NCBI GenBank assembly: GCA_036397975.1
Contig: DASWHW010000009.1
Span: forward strand, 1 to 64,000
Length of the DNA: 64,000 nucleotides
Direction: 5' to 3'
From: SZUA-287 sp036397975
GTDB lineage: Bacteria; Bacteroidota; Ignavibacteria; UBA10030; UBA6906
Part shown: one piece after another, positions 9,221 to 18,472 of the stretch
Position numbering within the stretch: position 1 is the first letter of the stretch
Layout of the letters: each line of letters starts with the position of its first letter
The notes under the pieces: model-generated
Seen by the model: the letters and a program-made list of their open reading frames with translations, nothing else
Told to the model about the DNA's origin: nothing
Databases searched by the model: none
Made by a program: the position numbers and the translations under genes

Positions 9221-10477
9221 TTACGACATGTTTTTGATAATAGCATCTCCGAACTCGGAGCATTTCAGTTCCTTGGCACCTTCCATAAGTCTTGCGAAAT
9301 CATATGTAACTGTCTTCGAACGAATCGTCCGGTCGAGGGCCGAAAGAATAAGATCGGCGGCTCCAGACCAGCCCATATATCGAAGCATCATTTCCCCACT
9401 AAGTATCAGAGACCCTGGATTAACTTTGTCCTGCCCGGTATATTTTGGCGCAGTACCGTGCGTAGCTTCGAAAATAGCATGCCCGGACATATAATTGATG
9501 TTTCCTCCCGGGGCGATCCCGATTCCGCCAACCTGCGCTGCTAACGCGTCGGAAAGATAGTCGCCATTCAGATTGAGGGTAGCAATAACGTCAAATTCAT
9601 CAGGTCTTGTCAGGATTTGCTGGAGGAAGGCGTCTGCAATTGCATCCTTGATGAGCACTTTTCCAGCAGGAGGCTTTCCTCCACACTCCTCCCATGAAAC
9701 CACCTTATCCGAAAACTCGGCTTTTGCCAGCGCATATCCCCAATCTCTGAAGGCTCCCTCTGTGAACTTCATGATATTCCCTTTGTGAACCAGGGTAACG
9801 GATTCTCTTTTGTTGAGGATCGCATATTCAATCGCGGCCCGAATAAGACGCTCGCTTCCTTCCTTCGAGACCGGTTTGATACCAATGCTGGAGGTCTCGG
9901 GGAATCGAATCTTCTTTACTCCCATCTCTTTCTGCAGCCAATCAACCACCTTCTTTACTTCAGGCGTGCCGGATTTCCATTCGATGCCGGCATAGATATC
10001 CTCCGTGTTTTCACGGAAAATCACCATATCAATCTTTTCCGGGTGCTTTACAGGTGATGGGACGCCGGAGAAATATTGGACTGGTCGGAGACAAACGTAC
10101 AAATCGAGTTGTTGACGCAAGGACACATTAATAGAGCGAATACCGCCCCCAACCGGCGTGGTTAACGGGCCCTTAATGGCGATAGTAAACTCTCGGATAG
10201 CGCTAAGAGTGTCTTCGGGTAGCCATGTTCCCTCTCCATATTTATCGTTCGCCTTCTCTCCGGCAAAAATCTCAAACCACACAATGGATCGCTTGCCTTG
10301 ATATGCTTGATACACTGCGGCATCGAATACCTTCCGTGATGCCTTCCAAATATCAGGGCCGGTGCCATCTCCTTCGATAAAGGGGATGATAGGATGGTCC
10401 GGAACACGAAGCTGGCCTTTGGAATAGGTGATCTTCTCGCCGGTCGTTGGTAAGTTAAGTTTGGAGTATTTTATCAT
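9221..10477 (-). CDS. icd: Isocitrate dehydrogenase, NADP-type
   Basis: Oxidative decarboxylation of isocitrate to 2-oxoglutarate, or the reverse in carboxylating organisms. The 418 residues match the E. coli-type homodimeric enzyme. The substrate-binding loop [13 protein letters not shown] carries the serine equivalent to the E. coli phosphorylation site. The coenzyme loop [17 protein letters not shown] has the Lys-Tyr pair typical of NADP specificity. [14 protein letters not shown] and NLNGDYLSD are also conserved. It lies 6 nt downstream of a HIT-family gene on the same strand. Together with aconitase at 2.7 kb and KorAB at 48 kb it supplies a contiguous part of the TCA or reductive TCA route. 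Confidence 0.96.
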   Translation of the reverse strand: MIKYSKLNLPTTGEKITYSKGQLRVPDHPIIPFIEGDGTGPDIWKASRKVFDAAVYQAYQGKRSIVWFEIFAGEKANDKYGEGTWLPEDTLSAIREFTIAIKGPLTTPVGGGIRSINVSLRQQLDLYVCLRPVQYFSGVPSPVKHPEKIDMVIFRENTEDIYAGIEWKSGTPEVKKVVDWLQKEMGVKKIRFPETSSIGIKPVSKEGSERLIRAAIEYAILNKRESVTLVHKGNIMKFTEGAFRDWGYALAKAEFSDKVVSWEECGGKPPAGKVLIKDAIADAFLQQILTRPDEFDVIATLNLNGDYLSDALAAQVGGIGIAPGGNINYMSGHAIFEATHGTAPKYTGQDKVNPGSLILSGEMMLRYMGWSGAADLILSALDRTIRSKTVTYDFARLMEGAKELKCSEFGDAIIKNMS

Positions 10478-10483
10478 AGGTCT

Positions 10484-10915
10484 CTAACCATTGGTCTTTC
10501 GTTGTTGTTGAATTATGTCCCGGATGCGTGCTCCATATCGAGAAGCATCGCCGTCCTGATATTTCTTCAGTTTGAGGACGAAACGGATATCGTCACCCGG
10601 ATAACGTGGGGTTATGTGAAGATGAAAGTGAAACACAGATTGTCCTGCGATTCTTCCGTTGTTTGAGAAGATGTTGAAGCCCTCCAAGCCAAGCGATTCG
10701 ACGAGTCCGCGAGCAACAACCTGTCCGACCTGCATCACTCGTGTAAGGTCCGGCTCAGGGAGTGCGAGAAAATCGATGCAGTGCCGTTTGGGGATGATAA
10801 GTGCATGACCATAATGTATTGGATTGATATCGAGTATAGCGATCGATAATTCGTTTTCGTACAGAAACTCGGCTGGAGTCTTCTTATTGATAATATCGCA
10901 GAAAATGCACTGCAT
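10484..10915 (-). CDS. HIT-family nucleotide-binding protein
   Basis: Histidine-triad hydrolase/transferase acting on nucleoside phosphoramidates or dinucleoside polyphosphates. The catalytic triad HFHLHITP sits near residue 99-106 of 143. An N-terminal Cys pair (CIFCDI) and a downstream His give the usual zinc site. A longer frame reaches 11011, but its first 32 residues are low-complexity and unlike the family, so the ATG at 10915 is chosen. No strong ribosome binding site is seen there. The stop lies 6 nt before icd, so the two are probably co-transcribed. The physiological substrate is unknown. Confidence 0.88.
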   Translation of the reverse strand: MQCIFCDIINKKTPAEFLYENELSIAILDINPIHYGHALIIPKRHCIDFLALPEPDLTRVMQVGQVVARGLVESLGLEGFNIFSNNGRIAGQSVFHFHLHITPRYPGDDIRFVLKLKKYQDGDASRYGARIRDIIQQQRKTNG

Positions 10916-11077
10916 GTGCTTAGTAGTTCGGGTGGGATCAGGTGATTGCAAAGTACTTGCTTGCGCCGGCGTGGTCGGTCTTCGGTGTCTTGCGTGATGG
11001 TGGAGCAACATGTTTATTCTTCAATCCCATTCTACCAAAAACGCTCTCGAAAGTCAATGCAGGGCAAGGCCGATTTC

Positions 11078-11106
11078 TTGCATTTCAAGATTTCAATCCC
11101 TATATT
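11078..11106 (+). promoter_or_regulatory. Candidate promoter of the TPR gene at 11170
   Basis: -35 TTGCAT (11078-11083), a 17-bp spacer and -10 TATATT (11101-11106). The leader is about 57 nt, with AGGGAG at 11158-11163 as ribosome binding site. Confidence 0.55.
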
Positions 11107-11169
11107 TTTTTGCCATTGCCATAAACCGTCGCACCGTCGACGGTCTCAATACATGCTAGGGAGTTTGAC

Positions 11170-12327
11170 ATGAAGTCGTATTCCATCGTAATTGTCTTGT
11201 TGATCTTTGGATATCTTACTTTGACGGGATTCCAATGTGGATCGGCAGAGATGACCACTGCGAAACTTGCTCGCCAACAAAAGCAGTATGATAAAGCCGA
11301 AGAAAGCCTCCTTCGAGAGCTTGCGAAAAATGACAAGAATGAAGAAGCTTGGTACATGCTTGGCGAGATTCGGTATGAAACAAAAAAATATTCTGAAATG
11401 AGCGACGCGTTCTCCCACGCCCTCGCGCTGTCGGAAGATCACTCCGAGTTGATTGGTAAATACAGGCTCAGCGCCTGGGGTGACCTGTTCAACCAGGGGG
11501 TGAATGCTTTCAACGAAGGGAAGAATGACAAAGCAAACTACGTAAAATCCGGTGAAAAATTCGCTCTTGCAACGACGATGGTACCGGACTCAAATCGAGC
11601 ATACTACATGGCAGGTTTTTCCTACTACGCTGCTAAAGATTTTGAGAACGCCGAGAAGTGGCTTAACGCGTCCTCGAACAATGACCCCAATGACAAAGAT
11701 GCCGTTTCGTTATTGGGGAGGATACATTTTGAAAGAGCTACTGAGGCAAAAAAAGGAGGAAACGACGGCACAGCGAATTCGGAATATCTGACCGCCGCAG
11801 GATTTTTTGAAAAGGTGTACAATGTCGATCCTGCGGATCAAGACAATATTACGCTCCTTATCGATGCCTACCAACTTGCCAACAAGGAAGACAAGGCGCT
11901 TGCCATTGCCCGGGATGCAGTGACGAAGGATCCGGATAAGTTTGTCTATCGATTTGCGTACGGAGTCTTTCTTCTTAAGTCAGAAAAATTTGGCGAGAGT
12001 TCAGATCAATTCAAGAAGGCGCTCGACCTTCAACCGGGTGATCCTGACGCGACGTATAATCTGGGTGTTGCCTTTCTTAACTGGGGAGTTGCGATGAAAG
12101 AGGAGTCTGACAAGAAAGCCGCTGCTGCAAAGTCCAATGACAAACCGGATCTTTCGTACAAGGAAAAATTCAAGGCTGCTTTGCCATACTTAAAAGAATC
12201 GGCGGAATCGCGTTTGGATGACGCAACTCTCTGGATGCAATTGGGGAGAGTCTACGCGAACCTGAATCTGTTGAAGGAATCGAAGGACGCATTCGATAAA
12301 GCGGACAAGATCACTAAGGGTAAGTGA
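11170..12327 (+). CDS. Exported TPR-repeat protein
   Basis: Protein of 385 residues with an N-terminal hydrophobic export signal (VIVLLIFGYLTLTGF) followed by a Cys. The site TGFQCG is a poor lipobox, so lipidation is uncertain. The rest is a run of tetratricopeptide repeats, for example around residues 30-70 (YDKAEESLLRELAKNDKNEEA), 150-180 and 250-300 (GESSDQFKKALDLQPGDPDATYNLGVAF). A Lys/Ala/Asp-rich linker lies at about 318-335. TPR proteins scaffold complexes, here presumably in the periplasm or at a membrane. It has its own promoter and a strong terminator, so it appears monocistronic. The partner is unknown. Confidence 0.85.
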   Translation: MKSYSIVIVLLIFGYLTLTGFQCGSAEMTTAKLARQQKQYDKAEESLLRELAKNDKNEEAWYMLGEIRYETKKYSEMSDAFSHALALSEDHSELIGKYRLSAWGDLFNQGVNAFNEGKNDKANYVKSGEKFALATTMVPDSNRAYYMAGFSYYAAKDFENAEKWLNASSNNDPNDKDAVSLLGRIHFERATEAKKGGNDGTANSEYLTAAGFFEKVYNVDPADQDNITLLIDAYQLANKEDKALAIARDAVTKDPDKFVYRFAYGVFLLKSEKFGESSDQFKKALDLQPGDPDATYNLGVAFLNWGVAMKEESDKKAAAAKSNDKPDLSYKEKFKAALPYLKESAESRLDDATLWMQLGRVYANLNLLKESKDAFDKADKITKGK

Positions 12328-12348
12328 AGTCAACGAAACAGTTTTAGA

Positions 12349-12388
12349 AAAAAGCCCATTCCCCCACGGCAGTGGAATGGGCTTTTTC
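12349..12388 (+). terminator. Intrinsic terminator after the TPR gene
   Basis: A 14-bp perfect stem, AAAAAGCCCATTCC (12349-12362) with GGAATGGGCTTTTT (12374-12387). It separates the TPR gene from the DUF3467 gene. Confidence 0.9.
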
Positions 12389-12411
12389 TATTAATATCAA
12401 GGAGATTAGTC

Positions 12412-12735
12412 ATGGCAGATCAGCCAACAGGTCAGCAAATCAATATTGAGCTTGGTGAAAAAGAGGCGGAAGGGATCTATTCCAATCTCGCGATTATCAC
12501 ACATTCACCGGCAGAGTTCGTCATCGACTTTACCCGGGTCCTTCCCGGAGTTCCTAAAGCGAAAGTTCATGCTCGCCTTATTATGACCGCGCAGCACGCA
12601 AAACTTCTTATGCGAGCGTTGGAGGACAACATCAGCAAATATGAAGGAAAATTTGGGGAAATTAAGATCCAGGGTGACTTACCGGGGACACCATTCGGGA
12701 TACAGCCAGTCATGAAAGACGAGAAGGTCCATTAG
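12412..12735 (+). CDS. DUF3467 family protein
   Basis: Small cytoplasmic protein of 107 residues. It matches the DUF3467 family as I know it: an N-terminal INIELGEKEAEGIYSNLAIITHSPAEFVIDF, a central PGVPKAKVHARLIMTAQHAKLLMRAL and a final amphipathic segment. Function is not established. The family is common in Bacteroidota and relatives. A strong AAGGAG lies 8 nt before the ATG. The terminator just upstream shows it starts its own unit or is reached by read-through. The 45-nt gap downstream leads to an envelope lipoprotein on the same strand. Confidence 0.85.
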   Translation: MADQPTGQQINIELGEKEAEGIYSNLAIITHSPAEFVIDFTRVLPGVPKAKVHARLIMTAQHAKLLMRALEDNISKYEGKFGEIKIQGDLPGTPFGIQPVMKDEKVH

Positions 12736-12780
12736 TCATTTGTTAGGGATGGGGATGGTGCCAACGAAAAAAGGTACGCA

Positions 12781-14841
12781 TTGATCACGAAGTGCAAACA
12801 CTTCGTGATGATCTTTCTCCTGGGGGGATCTATCTTTGGCTGCAGCGATCCGCTCGAGCCGAAGGCACCATCATGGGATGTGGAGCTTACCCTCCCGCTG
12901 GTGAATCGAAAATATACTCTCGCCGAGCTTGTCGCGCGCGATACTTCTCTACTTCGAGTCGGAACAGATAATCAAATATTTTTTACTTCGTCATCGGATA
13001 TTCCCGCCACCGTCATCGGAACCAGCATCACACTCGATGTTCCTGACACATCATCTCAGGTTGAGCTGGGTCCACTGGGAATATCTTCGTTCAGCGCTAC
13101 CGCTGGAATCTCCTTTCCTTGGCTCCCTGGCGGATCAACGACAACGATACCAGATACGACCGTTCAGATTGCAGGCATACAGAATCCCATAGGCGGCTTT
13201 CTTTCTCTGACGATAGAGGAGGGAACGCTCACTCTCAGCCTTCGAAATAATCTACCGGTTCCCATTACTGTTCTTTCGCCGCTGCAATTATTGGATGGCC
13301 AGGGTCGCACGTTGGCAATCATGACGATGAATCCTGCAACCATTCCTCCTCTCGGAGTAGGTGTCGGATCCGATAACCTGGCTGGACGGACTACCGACAA
13401 TAGTATAACGATAGGTTCGTTCAACCTTCATATCCAGGGAAGCCCCTCTCCGGTTCCGATTCCGTCGGGTGATCTGTTTGTGTTCACAATGCAAGGATCC
13501 GGCTTGTTAGTGCGGAGGGCAGAGCTTGCATTCATTCCGGCACAAACGCTTATCGCGAATGACACAGCATCGTTGTCAATTGCTGACTCGACCCTTGTCC
13601 GCGTTGCCGTGTTTAGTAGTGGAGATATCCAGCTCGGGTTTACGAACAGCGTGAATCTTGATCTTGTTTTCTCCTATCAGCTTCCCCAGTTACAGCAAAT
13701 GGCCGGGGGACAATTTATTGGTTTTCGCGACAGCATTTTTCTCCCTGCATTCGGCTCCGGCACCGTAACTCTTCCCATGGCAGGCAGACGGATGCAATCT
13801 CAGAATGGGGATCTTATCAGGTCTCTTGAAGTGTATGGCTCGGTCAGAATTCCAACTGGTTCCACTACTCCTGTCACGATAAACGATACGGACAAGATTC
13901 GTATATCCCTTTCGAGTTTGAGTCCGATAGTCATCGACTCTGTGGAAGGAGTCGTGAAGCCGACGTGGATATCGGTCCAACATTTCACTCCTCTCGATCT
14001 AGGAGACTTTCGGAGACAGTTCTCCGGGATGATCTCAATTCCTTCCGCATCATTGGACATCGATGCGATTACTTCGTCAGGATTTCCGGTCGATCTGTTC
14101 GTTTCCATTGGGGCAGCGATTGACAGCTTCGGTACCATGGCGTGGATTTCTATTCCGCCGGGTGAACGACGTGTCAATCCAGGGGGAAACTCAATTTCGC
14201 TCGATCCTTCGCAAGTCGGGCAATTCCTTACTCAGATTTCGCAATCGTTCCCGGAATCTCTTCTTGTTGTGGGCAATATTCTAGTAAATCCACCGGACGT
14301 GTACTCACCGACTCTGTCAGGTGTCGGTTCCGTTGGTCCGAGCAGCGGATTCCGAGGATTGATTGATCTTGACCTCCCGTTGATTGTAGGTGTGACAAGC
14401 GGTGTTGTCAAAGATACGGTCGCATTCGGAGATTCCGACGGTGATGGCGAAACCGATTTTGAGGTTGACCGCTCCACTTTTGATAGGCTTAATTATGGTC
14501 GAGTTTTCTTTGAGCTGACGAATGGTCTTCCGGTTGAGGTTCGTTTTCGAATGCACTTTCTTGATCAATCCCTCATTCGTCTCCTTTCGGTTCCTCAAGG
14601 TGGGGAAATAAACGCCGCCTCTGCTCTGGTTGATGCGCAGGGTTTTGTGACTCTGCCTTCGAATGTTCGCGCAATCATCGAATTGAACCAGGATGAGGTA
14701 AGCAAGTTTCGACCCTCGGAGTTCATGGGCTTCGAGTATTCACTGGTGACCGCAGCGAATGGGTCTATCGTTCGCTTCCGCACTATCGATTCTGTAAGGA
14801 CGCGAGTCTGGACAACGATCTCGTTAAAGGCGAACCAATAA
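12781..14841 (+). CDS. Large predicted lipoprotein, beta-rich, unknown function
   Basis: Protein of 686 residues. The start is a TTG with AAGG 6 nt upstream. It gives an n-region with two Lys and a lipoprotein signal ending in SIFGC (Cys at about 21), whereas the next ATG (12808) would leave a signal without positive charge. The body is rich in Ser, Thr, Gly and Ile/Val with repeated VPDTSSQV/IPDTTVQI-like beta segments. It also has one calcium-loop-like stretch, DSDGDGETDFE, near residue 560. I recognise no named domain. The stop is 2 nt before an outer-membrane barrel gene, so the two are translationally linked and probably form one envelope unit. A perfect hairpin covers the first codons. 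Confidence 0.8.
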   Translation: MITKCKHFVMIFLLGGSIFGCSDPLEPKAPSWDVELTLPLVNRKYTLAELVARDTSLLRVGTDNQIFFTSSSDIPATVIGTSITLDVPDTSSQVELGPLGISSFSATAGISFPWLPGGSTTTIPDTTVQIAGIQNPIGGFLSLTIEEGTLTLSLRNNLPVPITVLSPLQLLDGQGRTLAIMTMNPATIPPLGVGVGSDNLAGRTTDNSITIGSFNLHIQGSPSPVPIPSGDLFVFTMQGSGLLVRRAELAFIPAQTLIANDTASLSIADSTLVRVAVFSSGDIQLGFTNSVNLDLVFSYQLPQLQQMAGGQFIGFRDSIFLPAFGSGTVTLPMAGRRMQSQNGDLIRSLEVYGSVRIPTGSTTPVTINDTDKIRISLSSLSPIVIDSVEGVVKPTWISVQHFTPLDLGDFRRQFSGMISIPSASLDIDAITSSGFPVDLFVSIGAAIDSFGTMAWISIPPGERRVNPGGNSISLDPSQVGQFLTQISQSFPESLLVVGNILVNPPDVYSPTLSGVGSVGPSSGFRGLIDLDLPLIVGVTSGVVKDTVAFGDSDGDGETDFEVDRSTFDRLNYGRVFFELTNGLPVEVRFRMHFLDQSLIRLLSVPQGGEINAASALVDAQGFVTLPSNVRAIIELNQDEVSKFRPSEFMGFEYSLVTAANGSIVRFRTIDSVRTRVWTTISLKANQ
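12784..12809 (+). promoter_or_regulatory. Perfect hairpin over the first codons of the lipoprotein gene
   Basis: ATCACGAAGTG (12784-12794), loop CAAA, CACTTCGTGAT (12799-12809). The 11-bp stem begins at the base after the TTG start codon and could hide the start site in mRNA. As DNA it would be an operator-like dyad. Confidence 0.5.
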
Positions 14842-14843
14842 CA

Positions 14844-16232
14844 ATGCGTTACCGGGTTCCATACTTAGAAGTATTTGTTGCTGCGTTGGTTTTCTATTCA
14901 GGAGCTTGGGGGGGGGAGAAAACCAGCATCCGCGCAATTGGAATGGCAGGTGCGGTGGCAAGCGCGTCGTATGGGCTGGATGCCTCAGGAGGCAATCCCG
15001 CAAACATCGGTCTCCGTGATGACTGGATTGTTGAGCTGGGGTTTTTCCGTTTTGGATTGTATGCCGCCAGCGATTTTCTCTCCTATGATATTTACACGAA
15101 ATACTTCACGGGAACGGAAGGAGGGGAGGGAAGAGTGCCGGTTTTTCTTAATGAGGCCGCGAAGCAGGAGATTCTTGCAGAGTTTGATGGTCCTCTGGGG
15201 AGAATGAATATCGGCTTCGAAACTCTTCTCTTTGGCGTGGCAGTGAAAGCGTCGCCTTCAGTTGGTGTGGCATTCACAGTACGAGAACAAGTGAGGGGCT
15301 TCATGGAAATGCCGCGCAACTACGTGGAGTTTCTCTTGGTCGGGAATCCGGCCGGGTCTCTCTATGATCTTTCTGGACTGGAATTACAGGGTTCGTGGTT
15401 CCGAACATACGGACTTTCTGCTGGCTTTGAGGTTCCCCTTCTGAACTCGAGGTCTGATCTCACGGTCGGGCTAACGGGAAAACTCGTGCACGGATTCTCC
15501 ACCTACAGCACCGTAAGTCGAGATACGAGAGTGGAAACTGCAGACAACGGAACGTTAACCGGGGAGTTTCACTTTGCCACTCGCCATGCCGGGATTGATT
15601 TCGATGAGGCAAGGAAACTGAGCGAGTATGGATTATTCCTTTCCCCGGCAGGGACCGGCTTCGGCGTTGACTTTGGTATTACCGCTTCGCTGAATTCTTT
15701 TCTTTCCACCTCACTGAGCGTTACAGATATTGGCTCGATAAAGTGGAGGGATCATGCGCGTGAATCGATTGTTGACACCACTCTGATCATCGACGACATC
15801 CTCTCTGTTGATCAGCGGAAAGCGATCGATCGGGTAATCTCTCACCAAGAACAATCGATTCCTTCGTTCACGACCTCGCTTCCTACACTCGTACGGTTGG
15901 GATTCGCCGTTCAACTGGACCGGGTTCCTCGATTGCTCATCTCGGTCCCCCTTCTGGTGGCAATAGAGTACACGCAAGGTATCGAAAATGTTCCTGGCTC
16001 GTCAACGAAACCTCGCTTCTCTCTTGGGGGTGAGTATCAGCCCATTCCGTGGTTGTTGCTGCGTTCCGGGTTCTCAGTCGGTGGTGGAGAGAATCCTGCT
16101 CTTGCGTTGGGTCTTGGGTTTGAACTCAGCACTTTGCGGTTTGCGATCGCAACCGAGGATCTCAGCTGGGTTTTTGCCCCGGGTTCATTTTCGCATGGCT
16201 CAATTGCTGCAGGATTCGCATTGTCCTTCTAG
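14844..16232 (+). CDS. Predicted outer-membrane beta-barrel protein
   Basis: Protein of 462 residues with a signal peptide (LEVFVAALVFYSGAWG) and then RAIGMAGAVASASYGLDASGGNPANIG. That last motif is the N-terminal plug-like region of FadL/PorV-type barrels and of the related DUF5723-like proteins of the FCB group. The remainder alternates hydrophobic and polar residues and ends in IAAGFALSF, a typical barrel C-terminus with terminal Phe. It starts 2 nt after the lipoprotein gene. Lipoprotein plus barrel pairs often act together at the outer membrane. The substrate is unknown. DUF5723 membership is a guess from the N-terminal motif. Confidence 0.75.
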   Translation: MRYRVPYLEVFVAALVFYSGAWGGEKTSIRAIGMAGAVASASYGLDASGGNPANIGLRDDWIVELGFFRFGLYAASDFLSYDIYTKYFTGTEGGEGRVPVFLNEAAKQEILAEFDGPLGRMNIGFETLLFGVAVKASPSVGVAFTVREQVRGFMEMPRNYVEFLLVGNPAGSLYDLSGLELQGSWFRTYGLSAGFEVPLLNSRSDLTVGLTGKLVHGFSTYSTVSRDTRVETADNGTLTGEFHFATRHAGIDFDEARKLSEYGLFLSPAGTGFGVDFGITASLNSFLSTSLSVTDIGSIKWRDHARESIVDTTLIIDDILSVDQRKAIDRVISHQEQSIPSFTTSLPTLVRLGFAVQLDRVPRLLISVPLLVAIEYTQGIENVPGSSTKPRFSLGGEYQPIPWLLLRSGFSVGGGENPALALGLGFELSTLRFAIATEDLSWVFAPGSFSHGSIAAGFALSF

Positions 16233-16324
16233 GCTGGGAGGTAAAAGAAAAGTTGTTGGACACTTCGATCCACAAGGTTTCAATTCGAAAATCCGTCACT
16301 CATCTCACCTTATTCTCCTGCAAT

Positions 16325-16473
16325 TTAGCAAACGACCTGAGTGAAATCTAGGCTCGGGGCGTTGTTCCAGAATTCGAAGTGAACCCCAAGAGTCGCGTAG
16401 AGATAGCTACCGAATTTCCACGGTCTAGGACTTCGTCCGACGACTGAGGCGTATTTTCATTTCCAAGGTACAC
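16325..16473 (-). pseudogene. Possible remnant of an outer-membrane barrel C-terminus
   Basis: The 260-nt gap between convergent genes holds no intact gene. One minus-strand frame (stop at 16325-16327) reads GSYLYATLGVHFEFW, then NNAPSLDF. That looks like the last strand of an outer-membrane barrel. It is cut off upstream by an in-frame TGA, and the preceding segment reads more naturally in another frame. This may be a decayed gene fragment or chance. Confidence 0.25.
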
Positions 16474-16492
16474 GGAGGATGGAATGGGAATA

Positions 16493-17878
16493 CTACAATA
16501 TATACCTGCTAAGATCCCTGTTTTTCACGATGTCGGCGAGCTTTGCTTTCACGAGGTCGGAGTCAACGGTAATGTTTGTACTCTGAATCTTATCCGGTGC
16601 GTCGTACAGAATCTCTTCGAGGAGAGTCGTCATAATGGTGTGCAGCCTGCGGGCACCGATGTTTTCAACGAGCTCGTTTGCCTCGCTGGCGATTTTTGCG
16701 ACTTCTCGAATGCCGTCATCCGTGAAATGCACTGTGATTCCCTCCGTCTGGATGAGCGCAGTGTATTGTTTGATTAGTGCGTTCTCCGGGACGGTCAGGA
16801 TCTTCACGAAATCATCCTCGGTCAGGCTTCGAAGTTCCACCCGAATGGGAAATCGTCCCTGCAGTTCTGGAATCAGGTCTGAGGGTTTTGAAACATGGAA
16901 TGCGCCCGAGGCAATAAACAGAATGTGGTCGGTTTTCACCATACCATATTTTGTGGTTACGTTGGACCCCTCAACAATGGGCAGAAGATCTCGCTGCACG
17001 CCTTCACGCGAAACATCCGGGCCACCCATTTGTCCCTTGTTACCGGCGATCTTATCTATCTCATCGAGGAACACGATACCCGAGTTTTCAACCCGGTGAA
17101 TTGCATCCTTGATGGCCGCATCGTGGTCGATGAGCTTTTGTGCCTCTTCGTTTGTGAGGATGACTCTCGCCTCCGCGACCGTCAGTTTACGCTGCTTGGT
17201 TTTCTTCGGCATCAGGTTCCCGAAGAGTTCCTGCATGTTGATGCCCATCTCCTCCATGTTCATTGGGCCGATTACCTGCATAAGGGGCGTGTTTGTTGCA
17301 GGAAGCTCCATTTCAATCACTCTATCATCGAGTGTTCCGCCACGGAGTTTTTGGCGGAATTTTTCTCGGGTATTGCTTGTCTCATCCTCTTGGTGTGCCA
17401 TCCCCGCATCGCCTATCGCGACGGGAGTTTTTCTCCGCATGGGAGGGAGCAACAAATCGAGGATTCGTTCTTCGCAGAGTTCCTTTGCCTTATCGTTGAC
17501 TTCGACCCTGCGTTCGGCTTTCACCATGTTGACGGAATACTCCGTCAGGTCACGGATGATTGATTCAACATCCCTACCAACATATCCGACCTCGGTGAAC
17601 TTCGACGCCTCCACCTTGATGAACGGGGCATTGCTGAGACGTGCCAGTCGTCGGGCGATCTCTGTTTTTCCAACACCCGTCGGGCCGATCAGGATGATAT
17701 TGTTCGGCATGATTTCCTCGCGGAGGCCGGGAGAAACCTGCAGTCGACGCCAGCGATTGCGAAGGGCGATCGCTACGGATTTTTTTGCGTTCTTTTGTCC
17801 GATGACGTATTTGTCCAACTCCCGCACGATTTGTCGCGGAGTAAGTTCGTTTGATTCTTGGTTATTGGAGGAAGTCAC
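16493..17878 (-). CDS. hslU: HslU, ATPase of the HslUV protease
   Basis: AAA+ unfoldase ring that feeds HslV. The 461 residues include the N-terminal [17 protein letters not shown], Walker [14 protein letters not shown] near residue 62 and the pore region VGYVGRDVE. Walker B is [10 protein letters not shown], and sensor 2 is in [17 protein letters not shown]. The C-terminal LSRYIL is the conserved tail that inserts into HslV. The start is GTG with AAAGGA upstream. It lies 41 nt downstream of hslV, at the end of the minus-strand run that includes rpoN. No terminator hairpin is visible after it. Confidence 0.97.
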   Translation of the reverse strand: MTSSNNQESNELTPRQIVRELDKYVIGQKNAKKSVAIALRNRWRRLQVSPGLREEIMPNNIILIGPTGVGKTEIARRLARLSNAPFIKVEASKFTEVGYVGRDVESIIRDLTEYSVNMVKAERRVEVNDKAKELCEERILDLLLPPMRRKTPVAIGDAGMAHQEDETSNTREKFRQKLRGGTLDDRVIEMELPATNTPLMQVIGPMNMEEMGINMQELFGNLMPKKTKQRKLTVAEARVILTNEEAQKLIDHDAAIKDAIHRVENSGIVFLDEIDKIAGNKGQMGGPDVSREGVQRDLLPIVEGSNVTTKYGMVKTDHILFIASGAFHVSKPSDLIPELQGRFPIRVELRSLTEDDFVKILTVPENALIKQYTALIQTEGITVHFTDDGIREVAKIASEANELVENIGARRLHTIMTTLLEEILYDAPDKIQSTNITVDSDLVKAKLADIVKNRDLSRYIL

Positions 17879-17919
17879 AATTGTCCTTTTTCCGATTTGT
17901 TCCCTGTCGCTGTATCCAG

Positions 17920-18456
17920 CTACAGAGTCTCGATGGTAAAATTCGAGTTTGTGTAAACGCAGATTTCTGAAGCTGCGCCGAGCGATTGCTCGACGATGTC
18001 CCGCGCATTCAGATTGGAATGCTTCACGAGCATTCGTGCTGCCGCGAGAGCAAAACTGCCACCTGAACCGATGGCAAGAATACCGTCGTCGGGTTCAATA
18101 ATGTCTCCGGTTCCGGAAATCACGAGTGAGTTTTTCCCATCAAGCACAGCAAGCAAAGCCTGAAGCTGTCGCAGATACTTGTCCGTCCGCCATTCTTTTG
18201 CCAGTTCCACTGCCGCCCTTTCAAGATTTCCGCGATATTTTTCAAGATTCTCTTCAAACTTTGAGAAGAGGGCAAATGCGTCTGCAGCAGCGCCTGCGAA
18301 TCCTGCAAGTACGGTGTCATTGTAGAGTCTTCGCACTTTCCGGGATTTATGCTTCATCACTGTTTGTCCGACGGTGACCTGACCGTCAGAACCCATGACA
18401 GTAATTCCTTTGTAAGTCAACCCGATGACGGTGGTAGAACGAATAAGAGGGGACAT
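17920..18456 (-). CDS. hslV: HslV, peptidase of the HslUV protease
   Basis: Threonine peptidase, the bacterial proteasome-like partner of HslU. The 178 residues show the catalytic N-terminal Thr motif TTVIGL at T8-T9 after a seven-residue propeptide (MSPLIRS). [30 protein letters not shown] and the C-terminal [11 protein letters not shown] follow. The propeptide is longer than the usual Met alone and should be removed to expose Thr8. It is 16 nt downstream of rpoN and directly upstream of hslU. No strong ribosome binding site is seen. Confidence 0.97.
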   Translation of the reverse strand: MSPLIRSTTVIGLTYKGITVMGSDGQVTVGQTVMKHKSRKVRRLYNDTVLAGFAGAAADAFALFSKFEENLEKYRGNLERAAVELAKEWRTDKYLRQLQALLAVLDGKNSLVISGTGDIIEPDDGILAIGSGGSFALAAARMLVKHSNLNARDIVEQSLGAASEICVYTNSNFTIETL

Positions 18457-18472
18457 CAGTATGGTTTCGTTG

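Noticed and set aside
16895..17939. Long antisense frames (222 and 276 codons) over hslU
   Set aside because: They are complementary to conserved HslU codons; composition is biased and unlike a real protein.
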